The translations under genes were made by a program, and so were the position numbers. A stretch of 64,000 bases of DNA from an uncultured Desulfatitalea sp. (GTDB lineage Bacteria; Desulfobacterota; Desulfobacteria; Desulfobacterales; Desulfosarcinaceae): positions 1 through 64,000 of the forward strand of contig CALMNL010000006.1 in assembly GCA_937868765.1 (NCBI GenBank), in the 5' to 3' direction. Shown here one piece after another: positions 45,648-55,132 of the stretch; within the stretch, counting starts at the first letter, position 1; each line of letters opens with the position of its first letter. The notes under the pieces were generated by a model. It was not told the origin of the DNA and made no database searches. It saw only the letters and a list, made by a program, of their open reading frames with translations.

Positions 45648-46299
45648 AGTTACCTCCTTGTTGCAGTACCGGTTAAAAGTTTATGTCTGGCAGGCTCAGC
45701 GCTGCCCAAAATCCAATGCAGATCGTGGTGACTGGTGCGCGAAGATTTCGGATCGGTGCCGTCAGTCCTCCTTTCCATGGAATTTATTGATTGGTATGTG
45801 GATCGATAGTTGATCGTTAATTCGCGATGGCTGCAACGCTTTACGTAACAGGTGCAAGTGGCGATCCGTTTGGATGCAAGGGGAACAGGCACGGAAATCA
45901 TGGTTGGGCGCTGCTTTCCGGTGTTGGCCGTCTGGATCGCCAATAGCCTCATTTTCAGTTGGGCCTTTTTGACGCTTGTGCGGATTTAAAACAATAAATT
46001 CAAAACTTTATGATTGCTTTCAGGCTCGACGCAAAACCAAGGGCCCACATTATCCAGAGGCCTATTTTTTGTCAATACCTATGGGACATATTAAGGTAAA
46101 ATGCGATCGAAAGTTTGGCGGTTGCGTCTGCCGCCCTCATTATGTTAAGGAAAAGTATTTTCTGAACGGGTCTAATCAAATAAAAATTCGATCAATGTCC
46201 ACAGTGCCACTTATGGAAGAATCGTGTCGGGGCGCTTGTCATCCAGATGATTTCACCGATTGATTTGCAGCCCGGAGACCGGAAGGGACAAGCGACAGC
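45648..46299. other. Divergent intergenic region between acs operon and TRAP operon
   Basis: About 650 bases. On the reverse strand, TTGACA (46070-46075) with GATAAT-like bases at 46049-46054 could be a promoter for the acs operon with a roughly 400-base leader; the 15-bp spacer is short, so this is uncertain. A plus-strand frame at 45976-46263 lacks a ribosome site and family similarity. No known riboswitch could be recognised by eye. Confidence 0.4.
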
Positions 46300-46836
46300 A
46301 TGAATTTTCTCAGGAACGTGTGCGGTTGGATCGATGGCCTCAACACCTGGGTCGGCCGTTGTGTGTCCTGGACCACGGCCCTGGTGGTGGCGGTGGTTTT
46401 CATCGATGTGGTGATGCGCTACCTGTTCAACCTGAGTTTCGTTTTCGCCCAGGAACTGGAGTGGCATCTCTTCGCCTTCATCTTCCTCATGGGCGCCGGC
46501 AATACGCTGCTCAATGACGGCCATGTGCGCGTGGACATCTTTTACCAGCGCATGGGGCCCAAGGCCAAAGCCTGGATCAACCTGCTGGGGGTGATTTTCT
46601 TTCTCATCCCCGGCTGCATTCTGATCATCCTGACCTCGATGAATTTCGTGCAAGCCAGTTTTTCGATCATGGAAGGCTCGCCCGATCCAGGGGGCATCCC
46701 TTATCGCTGGGTAATCAAAGCCTGCATACCCGCCGGCTTTATTCTGATTTTGGTCCAGGGGCTCTCTCTGGGCATCAAGAGTCTATTCATCGTGCTCGGT
46801 CTTGATGGTATCGATGCAAAAGAGAAGGGGATCTGA
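46300..46836 (+). CDS. TRAP transporter small permease (DctQ type)
   Basis: A 178-residue membrane protein with four helices. The DctQ core appears as VVAVVFIDVVMRYLFNLSFVFAQELEWHLF and the Gly-rich helix MGAGNTLLNDGHVRVD. It is the small membrane subunit of a TRAP importer. It overlaps dctM by one base (TGATG), so both are coupled. There is no clear ribosome site; GGAAGGGACAAG lies upstream. Confidence 0.9.
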   Translation: MNFLRNVCGWIDGLNTWVGRCVSWTTALVVAVVFIDVVMRYLFNLSFVFAQELEWHLFAFIFLMGAGNTLLNDGHVRVDIFYQRMGPKAKAWINLLGVIFFLIPGCILIILTSMNFVQASFSIMEGSPDPGGIPYRWVIKACIPAGFILILVQGLSLGIKSLFIVLGLDGIDAKEKGI

Positions 46837-48161
46837 TGCATTACCTGCCGGCTTGGATGTTTCTGGCATTGACGATTCTGTTGATGTTCGGCTTTCCCGT
46901 CACCTTCACATTGTTGGGCACCGCCTTGACCTTCGGCCTGATCGGCTTTGGATGGTCCTTTTTCAACCTCCTGCCCCTGCGCATCTGGGGGGTCATGAAC
47001 AATGTGACGCTGCTGGCCGTGCCGCTGTTCGTCTTTATGGGCGTGATGCTGGAGCGGTCGGGGCTGGCCGAGGAGTTGCTCGACACCATGGGGCTGTTGT
47101 TGGGGCGCCTCAGCGGCGGTCTGGCCGTTTCGGTGGTGGTGGTGGGCGCCCTGCTGGGCGCCTCCACCGGCATCGTGGGCGCCACGGTGGTGACGATGGG
47201 GCTGGTGGCCGTGCCGACCATGCTCAAGCGCGGTTACAACAAGGAGTTGGCCACGGGCACGGTCTCCGCTTCGGGAACCCTCGGCCAGATCATTCCGCCC
47301 AGCGTGGTGCTGGTGCTCATCGGTGACATCGTGGGCGTGCCGGTGGGGGATCTCTTCATGGGCGCGGTGCTTCCCGGCATGTTGCTGGTGGGGCTTTACG
47401 TCGGCTATATCGTGATCGTCTCCTGGCTCAAGCCCGAACTGGCGCCGCCGGTGCCCAAGGCGGAGCTGGCGGCCATGACCCGGGGCGCCCTTTACCGCCG
47501 GGCGTCGCGGGCCCTCTTCCCGCCCTTGTTCCTGATGGTGGCGGTGCTGGGCTCCATGTTCTTCGGTTTCGCCTCCTCCACCGAGGCGGCTTCGGTGGGG
47601 GCGGTGGGCGCCACCCTGCTGACCATCGCCAATCGCAAGTTCAGTTATCGGATCTTGCGCGAAGTGATGCATACCACCATGCAGTTGACCTGCATGGTAT
47701 TCATCATCCTGGTGGGCGCCGCCGCCTTTGGTCTGGTATTTCGAGGCATGGGCGGTGACGGGCTGGTTCGTGGGTTCCTGGGGGGTATCGCCGAAACCCA
47801 CGGCAAATGGTTTGTCCTCTTCATCGTGATGTCCTTGATCTTCGTGATCGGTTTTTTCCTGGATTTCATCGAGATTACCTTCATTCACGTGCCGGTGCTG
47901 GCACCGATCATGATCGAGTTCGGATTCGATCCGGCCTGGTTCTGCATTCTGATCGCCGTGAATCTGCAAACCTCATTTCTAACGCCGCCCTTCGGTTTTT
48001 CGCTCTTTTATCTCAAGGCCGTGACGCCGCCCGAAGTGACCACCGGCCACATTTACCGTGGCATCATCCCGTTTGTGATCGTCCAACTCATGGGTTTGTT
48101 GATCGTGGTATTTTACCAGCCGTTGGCGACCTGGCTGCCCAAAGTAGTTTTTGCCGACTAG
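46836..48161 (+). CDS. TRAP transporter large permease (DctM type)
   Basis: A 441-residue membrane protein with about 12 helices, the ion-coupled transport subunit. Signatures include GLLLGRLSGGLAVSVVVVGALLG, ASTGIVGATVVTMGLV and GTLGQIIPPSVVLVLIGD, where the Gly/Pro-rich hairpins form the substrate site. It starts within the dctQ stop codon. It works with DctQ and the following binding protein; the binding protein's relatives suggest 2-oxoacid uptake. Confidence 0.94.
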   Translation: MHYLPAWMFLALTILLMFGFPVTFTLLGTALTFGLIGFGWSFFNLLPLRIWGVMNNVTLLAVPLFVFMGVMLERSGLAEELLDTMGLLLGRLSGGLAVSVVVVGALLGASTGIVGATVVTMGLVAVPTMLKRGYNKELATGTVSASGTLGQIIPPSVVLVLIGDIVGVPVGDLFMGAVLPGMLLVGLYVGYIVIVSWLKPELAPPVPKAELAAMTRGALYRRASRALFPPLFLMVAVLGSMFFGFASSTEAASVGAVGATLLTIANRKFSYRILREVMHTTMQLTCMVFIILVGAAAFGLVFRGMGGDGLVRGFLGGIAETHGKWFVLFIVMSLIFVIGFFLDFIEITFIHVPVLAPIMIEFGFDPAWFCILIAVNLQTSFLTPPFGFSLFYLKAVTPPEVTTGHIYRGIIPFVIVQLMGLLIVVFYQPLATWLPKVVFAD

Positions 48162-48227
48162 ACCAGTCGCCACCGGCGACGACCTTTGTGTGTTCGTCAA
48201 CCCACAACGAGGAGAGGGAACAGCAGC

Positions 48228-49331
48228 ATGAAAAGACGAGACTTTCTGAAGCAGGCCGGAATCGGCGCCGCGGCTGCCGTGGCCGCGACGGCAGCGAGTG
48301 CGCCCAGCGCCAGGGCGGCGCAGACTTATAGTTGGAAGATGGTGACCACCTGGCCGCCCAACCTGCCGGTGCTCCAGACCGGTGCCGAGCGGTTCGCCAA
48401 GCGCCTGGAAGAGGTGACCGGCGGGCGCATCAAAATCCAGGTCTTCGCCGCCGGCGAACTGGTGCCGGCCTTGGGCGTCTTCGATGCGGTTTCGGCCGGC
48501 ACCGTCGAGTGCGGCAGCGGCGCCGGCTACTACTGGGCCGGCAAGGTGCCGGCGGCCCAGTGGTTCTCGGCCGTGCCCTTCGGCTTCAATCCCCAGGGGA
48601 TCAACACCTGGTTCTACGCCGGCGGCGGGCTCAAGTTGTGGGAAGAGGTCTATGCGCCCTTCAACGTGGTGCCCCGGCCCCAGGGCAACACCGGCGTGCA
48701 GATGGGCGGCTGGTTCCGCAAGGAGATCAAGACCATCCAGGACTTCAAGGGGCTCAAGATGCGCATTCCGGGCCTGGGCGGCAAGGTGCTGGCCAAGGCG
48801 GGCGGCACCGTGGTGCTCCTGCCCGGCGGTGAAATCTTCACCTCCCTGGAGCGCGGCGTAATCGACGCCACCGAGTGGGTCGGCCCCATGCACGACCTGC
48901 GCATGGGTTTTTACAAGGCTGCCAAATATTACTACTATCCGGGCTGGCATGAGCCGGGCACCTGCCTGGAAGTCATTTTCAACAAGAAGATCTATGATGG
49001 CCTGCCCAAGGATCTGCAGATGGCCATCGATGCCGTGGCCGTGGAGACCAACACCTGGAGCCTGAGCGAATTCGAGGCCGGCAACGGCGCGGCCCTGCAG
49101 GAACTGATCACCCAGCACAAGGTCAATCTGGTGCGCTTTCCCGATGAGGTGCTCGAAGATTTGCGCAAGCTCTCCAAGGAGGTGCTGGAAGAGGAGGCCG
49201 CCAAGGATCCCATGTCGCGCAAGGTGCACGAGGCTTTCAAGAAGTTCAAGGAGCAGGTCGGGGTGTGGGGCTCTGTTTCGGAAAGCCCCTACTACAGCCT
49301 GATTGCGGATAAATACAGCCTGAAGAGCTGA
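48228..49331 (+). CDS. TRAP transporter substrate-binding protein, TakP-like (2-oxoacid type)
   Basis: A 367-residue periplasmic protein with a twin-arginine signal (MKRRDFLKQAGIGAAAAVAA). It matches the TakP subgroup: FAAGELVPALGVFDAVSAG, GYYWAGKVPAAQWFSAVPFG and the substrate segment GMxFRIPGLGG-type region (GLKMRIPGLGGKVLAKAG), followed by GWHEPGTCLE. TakP binds 2-oxoacids such as pyruvate with sodium. The start is 48228 because GGAGAGGG lies just upstream and the Tat motif begins there. It closes the TRAP operon. Confidence 0.9.
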   Translation: MKRRDFLKQAGIGAAAAVAATAASAPSARAAQTYSWKMVTTWPPNLPVLQTGAERFAKRLEEVTGGRIKIQVFAAGELVPALGVFDAVSAGTVECGSGAGYYWAGKVPAAQWFSAVPFGFNPQGINTWFYAGGGLKLWEEVYAPFNVVPRPQGNTGVQMGGWFRKEIKTIQDFKGLKMRIPGLGGKVLAKAGGTVVLLPGGEIFTSLERGVIDATEWVGPMHDLRMGFYKAAKYYYYPGWHEPGTCLEVIFNKKIYDGLPKDLQMAIDAVAVETNTWSLSEFEAGNGAALQELITQHKVNLVRFPDEVLEDLRKLSKEVLEEEAAKDPMSRKVHEAFKKFKEQVGVWGSVSESPYYSLIADKYSLKS

Positions 49332-49512
49332 GTGCCGGCGGGCCGGCAGGCCTGACGTTCATAGGCTGCGGGATGGCAGGTTTCAAGAACGCCCGTGGAT
49401 CGCGCCGATGGTGCGGTCGCGGGCGTTTGCTTGGGCGTTGCCCGGCGGATCGTGCATTGATTTGTAGCCGGGAACTGGATAGGGTGGGGCCTGCAAGCCG
49501 AGGGGGCGCGAC

Positions 49513-51126
49513 GTGAATGCGGTGAATCTTAATCTGGATACTTTCGACTATCTGGCACTGGCTTCGGCGGGGGCGCTGCTGGCCCTCCTGGTGCTTGGCT
49601 GGCTGCGCTGGACCCGAACCAGGCGGGCATACGAACAACAATTGTCCACAGCGGGCGCTGAGCGAGGCGTGCTGCTGGAAAAGCTGCGGGGTCAGCAGGA
49701 GGTGGCCGAGCGGTTGAACCTGCAGGTGGCCCAATGGTGCGAACAGGCCAGCAGCCATCAGCGGCGGGCCGAGGCGCTGGCAACGGCCAATGCTTCCCTG
49801 GAGACCCGGACCCTGCGTATTCCCGTCCTGGAACAAGAACTGGCCGACGCCAAGTCCCAAGCGGAGCGCCTGGGATCGGAGCTGCGGCGGGAGTCGGCGG
49901 CCCTGGCCCAGGCCGTGGAAAGGGGGCAGCGGCTGCAGACCGTAGAGGCCGAGAAGATCCAGAAGGAGGAGCAGATCGATGCCCTTCAGCAACGGCTTTC
50001 CCAGCTTAGAAGCGAGCTGTCCGGGTTGAGCACGGTATTGGAAGAAGAACGCAAGCAGGCCGGCGAAAAAATCGCTCTGCTGCACGAGGCCCGCGATCAG
50101 CTCAAAAGTGAGTTTCAGATTTTGGCGCATAAGATCTTCGAAGAGAAGAGCGCCCGCTTCGCCGACCAGAACAAGGCCGCCATGGACCAACTCATCGTGC
50201 CCCTGCGCGAGCAGATCGGCGATTTCAAAAAGCGCGTGGAGGATGTGTACGACAAGGAGAGCCGCGACCGCACGGCCCTGCACGCCGAAATTCATCACCT
50301 TAAAGAGCTCAACCAGCGCATCAGCAAAGAGGCGGTCGACCTGACGCGGGCCCTGAAGGGCGACAGCAAGGCCCGGGGCAACTGGGGTGAAGTGATCCTG
50401 GAGCGTGTGCTGGAGGCCTCTGGTTTACAGAAAGGCCGGGAGTACGACGTGCAGGTCAGCCTGCGCGACCCCCAGGGCCGGCGCTATCAGCCCGATGCCG
50501 TGGTGCGTTTGCCCGAGGGCAAGGACGTGATCGTCGACGCCAAGGTTTCATTGAGAGACTATGAAGCCTACTACTGTGCGGATACGCCCGCAGAGAAGGA
50601 GCGGCACCTGATTGCCCACGTCGAGGCCATGCGCTCACATCTGCGCGGACTGGCGGCCAAGAGCTATGCCGACCTGGAAGGGGTGCGCACCCTGGATTTC
50701 GTCCTGATGTTCGTACCCATCGAAGCCGCCTTTCTGGCGGCCGTGGAAAAGGACGGCGCCCTGTTCTCCGAAGCTTTCGAAAAGAATATCATGGTGGTCA
50801 GCCCGTCCACCCTGCTGGTCACCCTGCGCACCATTCAGAACATCTGGCGCCACGAATACCAGAACCGCAACGCCCTGGAGATCGCCCGAAAGGCCGGCGG
50901 CCTCTACGACAAGTTCGTCGGCTTCGTGGAGGCCCTGGAGGAAGTGGGCCGGCAGCTGGACAGAGCCCGGGAGGCCTACCGCACGGCCCACGATCGCCTG
51001 GCCACCGGCAAGGGGAACCTGCTGCGGCGCAGCCAGGAGCTCAAGGAACTGGGGGTCAAGGCCGGCAAGGAACTGCCCCAGAAGTTGCTGGCAGAGACCC
51101 GGGGCGATGAAAACGGGGCTGCTTAG
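49513..51126 (+). CDS. rmuC: RmuC-family DNA recombination protein
   Basis: A 537-residue protein. One membrane helix (ALASAGALLALLVLGWLRW) is followed by a long coiled coil (about residues 40-240) and then the RmuC domain, a nuclease-like fold with DSKARGNWGEVILERVLEASG, PDAVVRLPEGKDVIVDAKVS and DFVLMFVPIEAAFLAAVE. RmuC limits DNA rearrangements in E. coli. The start is GTG 49513. Its end overlaps the convergent sensor gene by four bases. Confidence 0.93.
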   Translation: MNAVNLNLDTFDYLALASAGALLALLVLGWLRWTRTRRAYEQQLSTAGAERGVLLEKLRGQQEVAERLNLQVAQWCEQASSHQRRAEALATANASLETRTLRIPVLEQELADAKSQAERLGSELRRESAALAQAVERGQRLQTVEAEKIQKEEQIDALQQRLSQLRSELSGLSTVLEEERKQAGEKIALLHEARDQLKSEFQILAHKIFEEKSARFADQNKAAMDQLIVPLREQIGDFKKRVEDVYDKESRDRTALHAEIHHLKELNQRISKEAVDLTRALKGDSKARGNWGEVILERVLEASGLQKGREYDVQVSLRDPQGRRYQPDAVVRLPEGKDVIVDAKVSLRDYEAYYCADTPAEKERHLIAHVEAMRSHLRGLAAKSYADLEGVRTLDFVLMFVPIEAAFLAAVEKDGALFSEAFEKNIMVVSPSTLLVTLRTIQNIWRHEYQNRNALEIARKAGGLYDKFVGFVEALEEVGRQLDRAREAYRTAHDRLATGKGNLLRRSQELKELGVKAGKELPQKLLAETRGDENGAA

Positions 51127-52031
51127 CCGCTTTTACGCGAGAGCCGCTCCATGGCCGATTTGAGGCTGAAGCGCAGCCTTTCCAGCACGTCGGCGAGCCG
51201 GCCGATTTCATCTTTGGTTTTGACTTCTATTTTTTGATTGATATCGCCATCCGCCAGACGCGAGGAGATCTCGGTCAGCGTCTTGATCGGTTGCAGGGAG
51301 CGGTTTACGGCCATGAAGACCAGCAAGAATGAAATCACCAGGATCACCGCCATGATCGCGATGATCGTGACGGAAAGGCGGAATTTGGCGGCCTGGATTT
51401 TTTCCAGGGAATACCCGATCCTGAAACCGCCCCAGTGCTTGCCCTTGACAAAAATCGGCGAGGAGACATCCCACATGGTTTCGCCGGTATCCCGTTTGTA
51501 GACCTGTAGAAAACCGGGGGCGGTGTTTTTGGCGGCGGTGATTCCCACCGTATCGGCGAATATGCGCTTGGACCGGTTGAGGACCAGGTCTTTCTCCCGG
51601 TCGCCGGTGGGCGGTGCGTTGTAGCGCGTGTTATGGGTCGGCAGATAGCCGTTGACGTCCACCGCCACCGCGAAAACCACGCTTTCATCCTTGAGGAATT
51701 CATCTTCAACACTCAACAGCGCCTTGTCGAGATAGAAATCGTACTTGGTGTGAAATTTGGGGGGATTGAAATCCGGAATCGGTTCGTAGGCCGTATCAAA
51801 GGCATCCGCGACCGTGAAAACGCCGTTGTCGATCGCCTCCTCGATCAAGGAGCCCGTCATTTTCGCGCCCAGGATGGATTCCGTTTTCGCTTTTTGCAGG
51901 AGCGTATTTTCCAGATTGGCACTTTGTTCGTAGATCAGATAAGCCGACCCTATGGCCATGGCAACCAGCAGCACGAGGTTGACGTAAAGGGTCACTTTCG
52001 CGGCGATGCTTTTGGAAATGAAATCGAACAT
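51123..52031 (-). CDS. Membrane sensor: periplasmic Cache-like domain plus HAMP, no output domain
   Basis: A 302-residue protein. An N-terminal membrane helix (13-35), a periplasmic sensory domain (about 40-205), a second membrane helix (IIAIMAVILVISFLLVFMAV) and a HAMP domain ending at ADVLERLRFSLKSAMERL. It has no kinase, methyl-accepting or GGDEF output domain. The sensory part is a paralogue of the next upstream gene (shared VAVDxNGYLPTHN, NRSKR, RDTGET and HWGxxRxGYxL). It ends an operon with two roadblock-type genes, so signal transfer to them is plausible. GGGAGAG precedes ATG 52031. Confidence 0.85.
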   Translation of the reverse strand: MFDFISKSIAAKVTLYVNLVLLVAMAIGSAYLIYEQSANLENTLLQKAKTESILGAKMTGSLIEEAIDNGVFTVADAFDTAYEPIPDFNPPKFHTKYDFYLDKALLSVEDEFLKDESVVFAVAVDVNGYLPTHNTRYNAPPTGDREKDLVLNRSKRIFADTVGITAAKNTAPGFLQVYKRDTGETMWDVSSPIFVKGKHWGGFRIGYSLEKIQAAKFRLSVTIIAIMAVILVISFLLVFMAVNRSLQPIKTLTEISSRLADGDINQKIEVKTKDEIGRLADVLERLRFSLKSAMERLSRKSG

Positions 52032-52124
52032 GATAATCTCTCCCCTGTTAAGACAGCCGTTGAATAAATCGATGTTAAATTCCGGCGTATTTTGGTTTTC
52101 GGTACGCTATCCGGCAGTTGACCG

Positions 52125-52694
52125 CTACAGCCGATATCCGAACCGGATGGCGCCCCAATGCCGCTTGTGTACGAACAACGGAACGGACAGATCGTAGAGC
52201 GTTTCGCCCGTATCCCGCGCATATTTCTGGACCAGGAAGGGCTCTGTGTTGCGGGCCGCGGCAAGGCCGGTGCGGTCATTGAAGAGCCGTTTGGATCGAT
52301 CCTTGGACTTTGAATTGTGAGTGGGCAGGTAACCGTTGCGGTCCACGGCGACTACAAAAAACAACTTTGGATCCTTTTCCAAGTACTTATCCAATATGTT
52401 CTGGATGGTCTGATCGGTTAAAGCATCGTACTTGGTATGGTACTGCTGAGGATTGGTGTTGGGAATGGGGACGTAAAAGGTGTCAAACATCTGCTGTATG
52501 GTCAGCTTCCCGGAGGATACCAGCAACTCCATTTGAGAAGCCACCTCCGTCTGGCATTCCATGGCCCAGGCCTTGACTTTGTTTTCCATGTCTGCTGCCG
52601 GATCCGCCAGGATCGGACTGACCCAAATCAAGAGGTACAGGGCGGCTGCAAGGGGTGCCGCCAGATGCTTCGACAAGCGGTTGAAAGGGGGCAT
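52125..52694 (-). CDS. Periplasmic sensory-domain protein (soluble Cache-like)
   Basis: A 189-residue protein with a signal peptide (HLAAPLAAALYLLIWVSPILA) and one sensory domain. It is closely related to the periplasmic part of the downstream gene: FYVPIPNTNPQQYHTKYD, VAVDRNGYLPTHN, KRLFNDRTG and RDTGETLYDLSVPLF. It has no membrane anchor after the signal and no output domain. ATG 52694 follows AAGGA. It may act as a binding partner or decoy for the membrane sensor. Confidence 0.8.
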   Translation of the reverse strand: MPPFNRLSKHLAAPLAAALYLLIWVSPILADPAADMENKVKAWAMECQTEVASQMELLVSSGKLTIQQMFDTFYVPIPNTNPQQYHTKYDALTDQTIQNILDKYLEKDPKLFFVVAVDRNGYLPTHNSKSKDRSKRLFNDRTGLAAARNTEPFLVQKYARDTGETLYDLSVPLFVHKRHWGAIRFGYRL

Positions 52695-52707
52695 GGCAGT
52701 TCCTTTT

Positions 52708-53055
52708 TCAAGCGTTGGTTTTGATTTTACTCCCAATGATGAGTTCGCGGATCTTCGGGTTCAACTCCGCGGTGGCTGCGCCAGGCGCTTTGACAATGGC
52801 CAATACATGGCCCTCCAGCGGAAAGATGATGATGCTCTCCTTGCTTTGTCTCGATAAAATCATGTGATTGAACTGAGGGTGCCCCAGAAGCGAGCAGATG
52901 GCTTCGCCGTTCAAACTCGAAAGCGCGATGTACTGGTAGACCTCCGTTGATGCAGCGCCTTTTTCGGCCACCAGCGATCCATCGTGCTTGACGAGGCAAT
53001 AGCTTTTGATGCCTGGGATACTTGAAAGCTTATCCAAATCCAGTACCGGTTCCAT
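52708..53055 (-). CDS. Roadblock/LC7-type protein
   Basis: A 115-residue single-domain protein with the alpha/beta layout of roadblock/LC7 (MglB-like) proteins: SSIPGIKSYCLVKHDGSLVA at the start, then an amphipathic helix and IIIFPLEGHVLAIVKAPGA. Such proteins act as dimeric platforms for small GTPases. No MglA-type GTPase is seen in the window. It lies between the sensor genes and the larger roadblock gene in one operon. Confidence 0.75.
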   Translation of the reverse strand: MEPVLDLDKLSSIPGIKSYCLVKHDGSLVAEKGAASTEVYQYIALSSLNGEAICSLLGHPQFNHMILSRQSKESIIIFPLEGHVLAIVKAPGAATAELNPKIRELIIGSKIKTNA

Positions 53056-53066
53056 GGCGACATTCC

Positions 53067-53729
53067 TTATCGGGCGCCGAAAATGGGCGCGATCAACTTT
53101 TCGAAGGCTTCGATCTTTTCAGAGTCACCGATTTCGGATGAGAGCATTTTGGCGAGCATTTCCAATGTCTTTCTATTCGGCTCGTCAATGCTTTCGGTCC
53201 ATTTTTCGAGCGTATCCTTGAATATCATGGAAGCCATCGGACCCATGACTTTGGCCAACGACGTTTCCATGGCAGCAAGGACCCGGGGGAAGGGACCGGT
53301 CAAAAGGATCTGCCGGATCTTGTCCGATCCGAGGCTGGGTTTTTCCGGGGTTGCGGCCGTCGCTCCCGCAGTCGGACTCGCCGAAGGCGCAGCCAGCGCG
53401 GTCGTTAAATCTTTGACCGCTTGGGCCAGCGTCATGTTCAGCAGGTTCGGGTTCAGGCTTTGTTCATGGATGATGGTCAGGTAATGCGTTCCGGTGACCC
53501 AAATGATGAAGATGTTCCATTGGTCCACGCTTAACTGGACGCTTTGCAGATCAGCAAAGACTTGCTTGCCCCCGGAGAAGATCTTCGCCAGCATCCGGCC
53601 CACCGACGTAAGCTTTTCGTCGCTGAACTCCGGCGCGGCTATTCTGGCGACGATACCTGCGCTGGTATCGAAACAAAAAACGCATGAAACACCCGGCATG
53701 CACTTGATATCTTCGAGAACCATTTCCAT
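53067..53729 (-). CDS. Roadblock-like domain with C-terminal helical domain
   Basis: A 220-residue protein. Residues 1-110 resemble a roadblock/LC7 domain (IKCMPGVSCVFCFDTSAGIVARIA; HYLTIIHEQSLNPNLLNMTL). An Ala/Ser/Thr/Pro linker (125-145) leads to a C-terminal helical domain (150-220) with PFPRVLAAMETSLAKVMGPM that I do not recognise. An AGAGG-type ribosome site precedes ATG 53729. It is the first gene of the four-gene sensor operon. Confidence 0.65.
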   Translation of the reverse strand: MEMVLEDIKCMPGVSCVFCFDTSAGIVARIAAPEFSDEKLTSVGRMLAKIFSGGKQVFADLQSVQLSVDQWNIFIIWVTGTHYLTIIHEQSLNPNLLNMTLAQAVKDLTTALAAPSASPTAGATAATPEKPSLGSDKIRQILLTGPFPRVLAAMETSLAKVMGPMASMIFKDTLEKWTESIDEPNRKTLEMLAKMLSSEIGDSEKIEAFEKLIAPIFGAR

Positions 53730-54169
53730 GAGGCGACCTCTCGGTCCATTTCGAGCTCAAAGCGCGCACGAGATGGAAATTGGAAATCAACTGTTACCTG
53801 AGATGCCTGTCGATTCTCCCGACATATTCATATTTCGGCGATTTTCCCCATATCTTTAATATTTTTTAGATGCGAGCCCTCCCGGGAGCGATGCTGACAG
53901 GGTACAGGCACTCTTACAGCTTTTTTAGATCTGGAGCAGAAGTGGCTCTGAACAGGCGCCGTCTTAGGGGTGCGGCCGCATTTCTTTATGTAGTAGAGCG
54001 CAGACCGTGATTGGAGAGGAACACTTGGATCTTGAGAAATTTTCATAGCCGAAGCGGCCGATATTGTCAATTTTCAAAAGAAGGCTGCAGCCGTTTCCCA
54101 TGAAGCATTGCTGGCGTCCTGATCATTGATTTTCTGCAGCCTGTTGTGCAGATCGATAAGCAACAGGCG
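53730..54169. other. Intergenic region, promoter side of the roadblock operon
   Basis: About 440 bases. The AT-rich part (53820-53870) probably holds the operon promoter on the reverse strand. No gene or known RNA was recognised. Confidence 0.4.
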
Positions 54170-55132
54170 CTATGGCCAAAGGTCAAGTTCTTCGGCTGCG
54201 GCTTCCTTGACCGACGGGTAGACATCCTCTTTCACGAGCCTTTCAAGCCATTCCCGGGCCATCACATGCCGGGTCTGGGCGAGCACCTGCACCACATCCA
54301 CCTGCACGGTCTCGGGCAAGCCGCCGAAGCGTTGCCGCAGCAAGGGAATAAATCCGGCGGCCAGTTCGGGGGCATCGCCGGAAAGGTACTCCATGGTGAC
54401 CATCGCCCCCAGTCGCACCGACCAGCGTTCATGGCAGATCAGATCCGCCAGGGAAGGGAAGATACGACCGCACTCGGTCATCATGCCGGCCAGGCGCGGG
54501 GCGTCGCCGGTCTCGATGATCTGGCGCAAAGAGGCGGCGGACAATTGCGTCGGATCCCGTCGGATGCACTGGTCGACGATCTCTGCCAACTCGAGGGAGC
54601 CGGTCCAGCGCACGCGATCCTCCAGGATCAACGTCGGCACCGAGCGGATGGCATGGACCCGGACCGGCTCCGGAAACATCGCGCCGTCGATGAGGGTCAA
54701 CCGCACCTGGTCGTTGGCACCGGCCAGGGCGATCAACTGGGCCGCGGCCTGGGGGCAATGGGGGCACTGTGCGGCAATGAACAAGGTGAGGTCGGTAGGC
54801 AGTCGGATCTGCGCGGCGGCCGGCTGCGGCGGCTCCGAGGCCGCGCCATCGACCCCTTGCGCCAACGCATTGAGAAAGGGCGGCAGCTCGCGCCCGGTGG
54901 GCAAGGCCTGGTAGGCGATGTTGCGGTGGCGACCGACGATCAGGGCCGGGGCCCGGAAGAGTTCGTCCGAAGGCCGGCGGATGGTCAGTTCGGGAACCAG
55001 TGCTTGCAACCGGTCGCAGAATCGCGATAGCTGCGCGTCGGCTTCGCCGTCGCCCCTGGACAGCAGAAGCATTGCTTTCGATTTGTTTTCAGCCCTCCAG
55101 GCGCTAATGGCCTGCTCGTCGTAGGGTGTCAT
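54170..55132 (-). CDS. Tandem thioredoxin-fold protein with C-terminal HEAT-like repeats
   Basis: A 320-residue protein. The first thioredoxin-like half (1-90) has no CxxC; the second half has the redox motif CPHC (C123, C126) and the cis-Pro region SVPTLIL. This resembles the two-fold unit at the N-terminus of AhpF or archaeal PDO proteins. Residues about 190-320 look like HEAT repeats (SVRLGAMVTMEYLSGD, VQVDVVQVLAQTRHV). The combination suggests a disulfide reductase with a protein-docking tail. It is a single gene with a weak ribosome site. Confidence 0.8.
   Translation of the reverse strand: MTPYDEQAISAWRAENKSKAMLLLSRGDGEADAQLSRFCDRLQALVPELTIRRPSDELFRAPALIVGRHRNIAYQALPTGRELPPFLNALAQGVDGAASEPPQPAAAQIRLPTDLTLFIAAQCPHCPQAAAQLIALAGANDQVRLTLIDGAMFPEPVRVHAIRSVPTLILEDRVRWTGSLELAEIVDQCIRRDPTQLSAASLRQIIETGDAPRLAGMMTECGRIFPSLADLICHERWSVRLGAMVTMEYLSGDAPELAAGFIPLLRQRFGGLPETVQVDVVQVLAQTRHVMAREWLERLVKEDVYPSVKEAAAEELDLWP

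Noticed and set aside
45976-46263. 95-residue plus-strand frame between the acs and TRAP operons
   Set aside because: No ribosome site, no protein-like composition, no motif.
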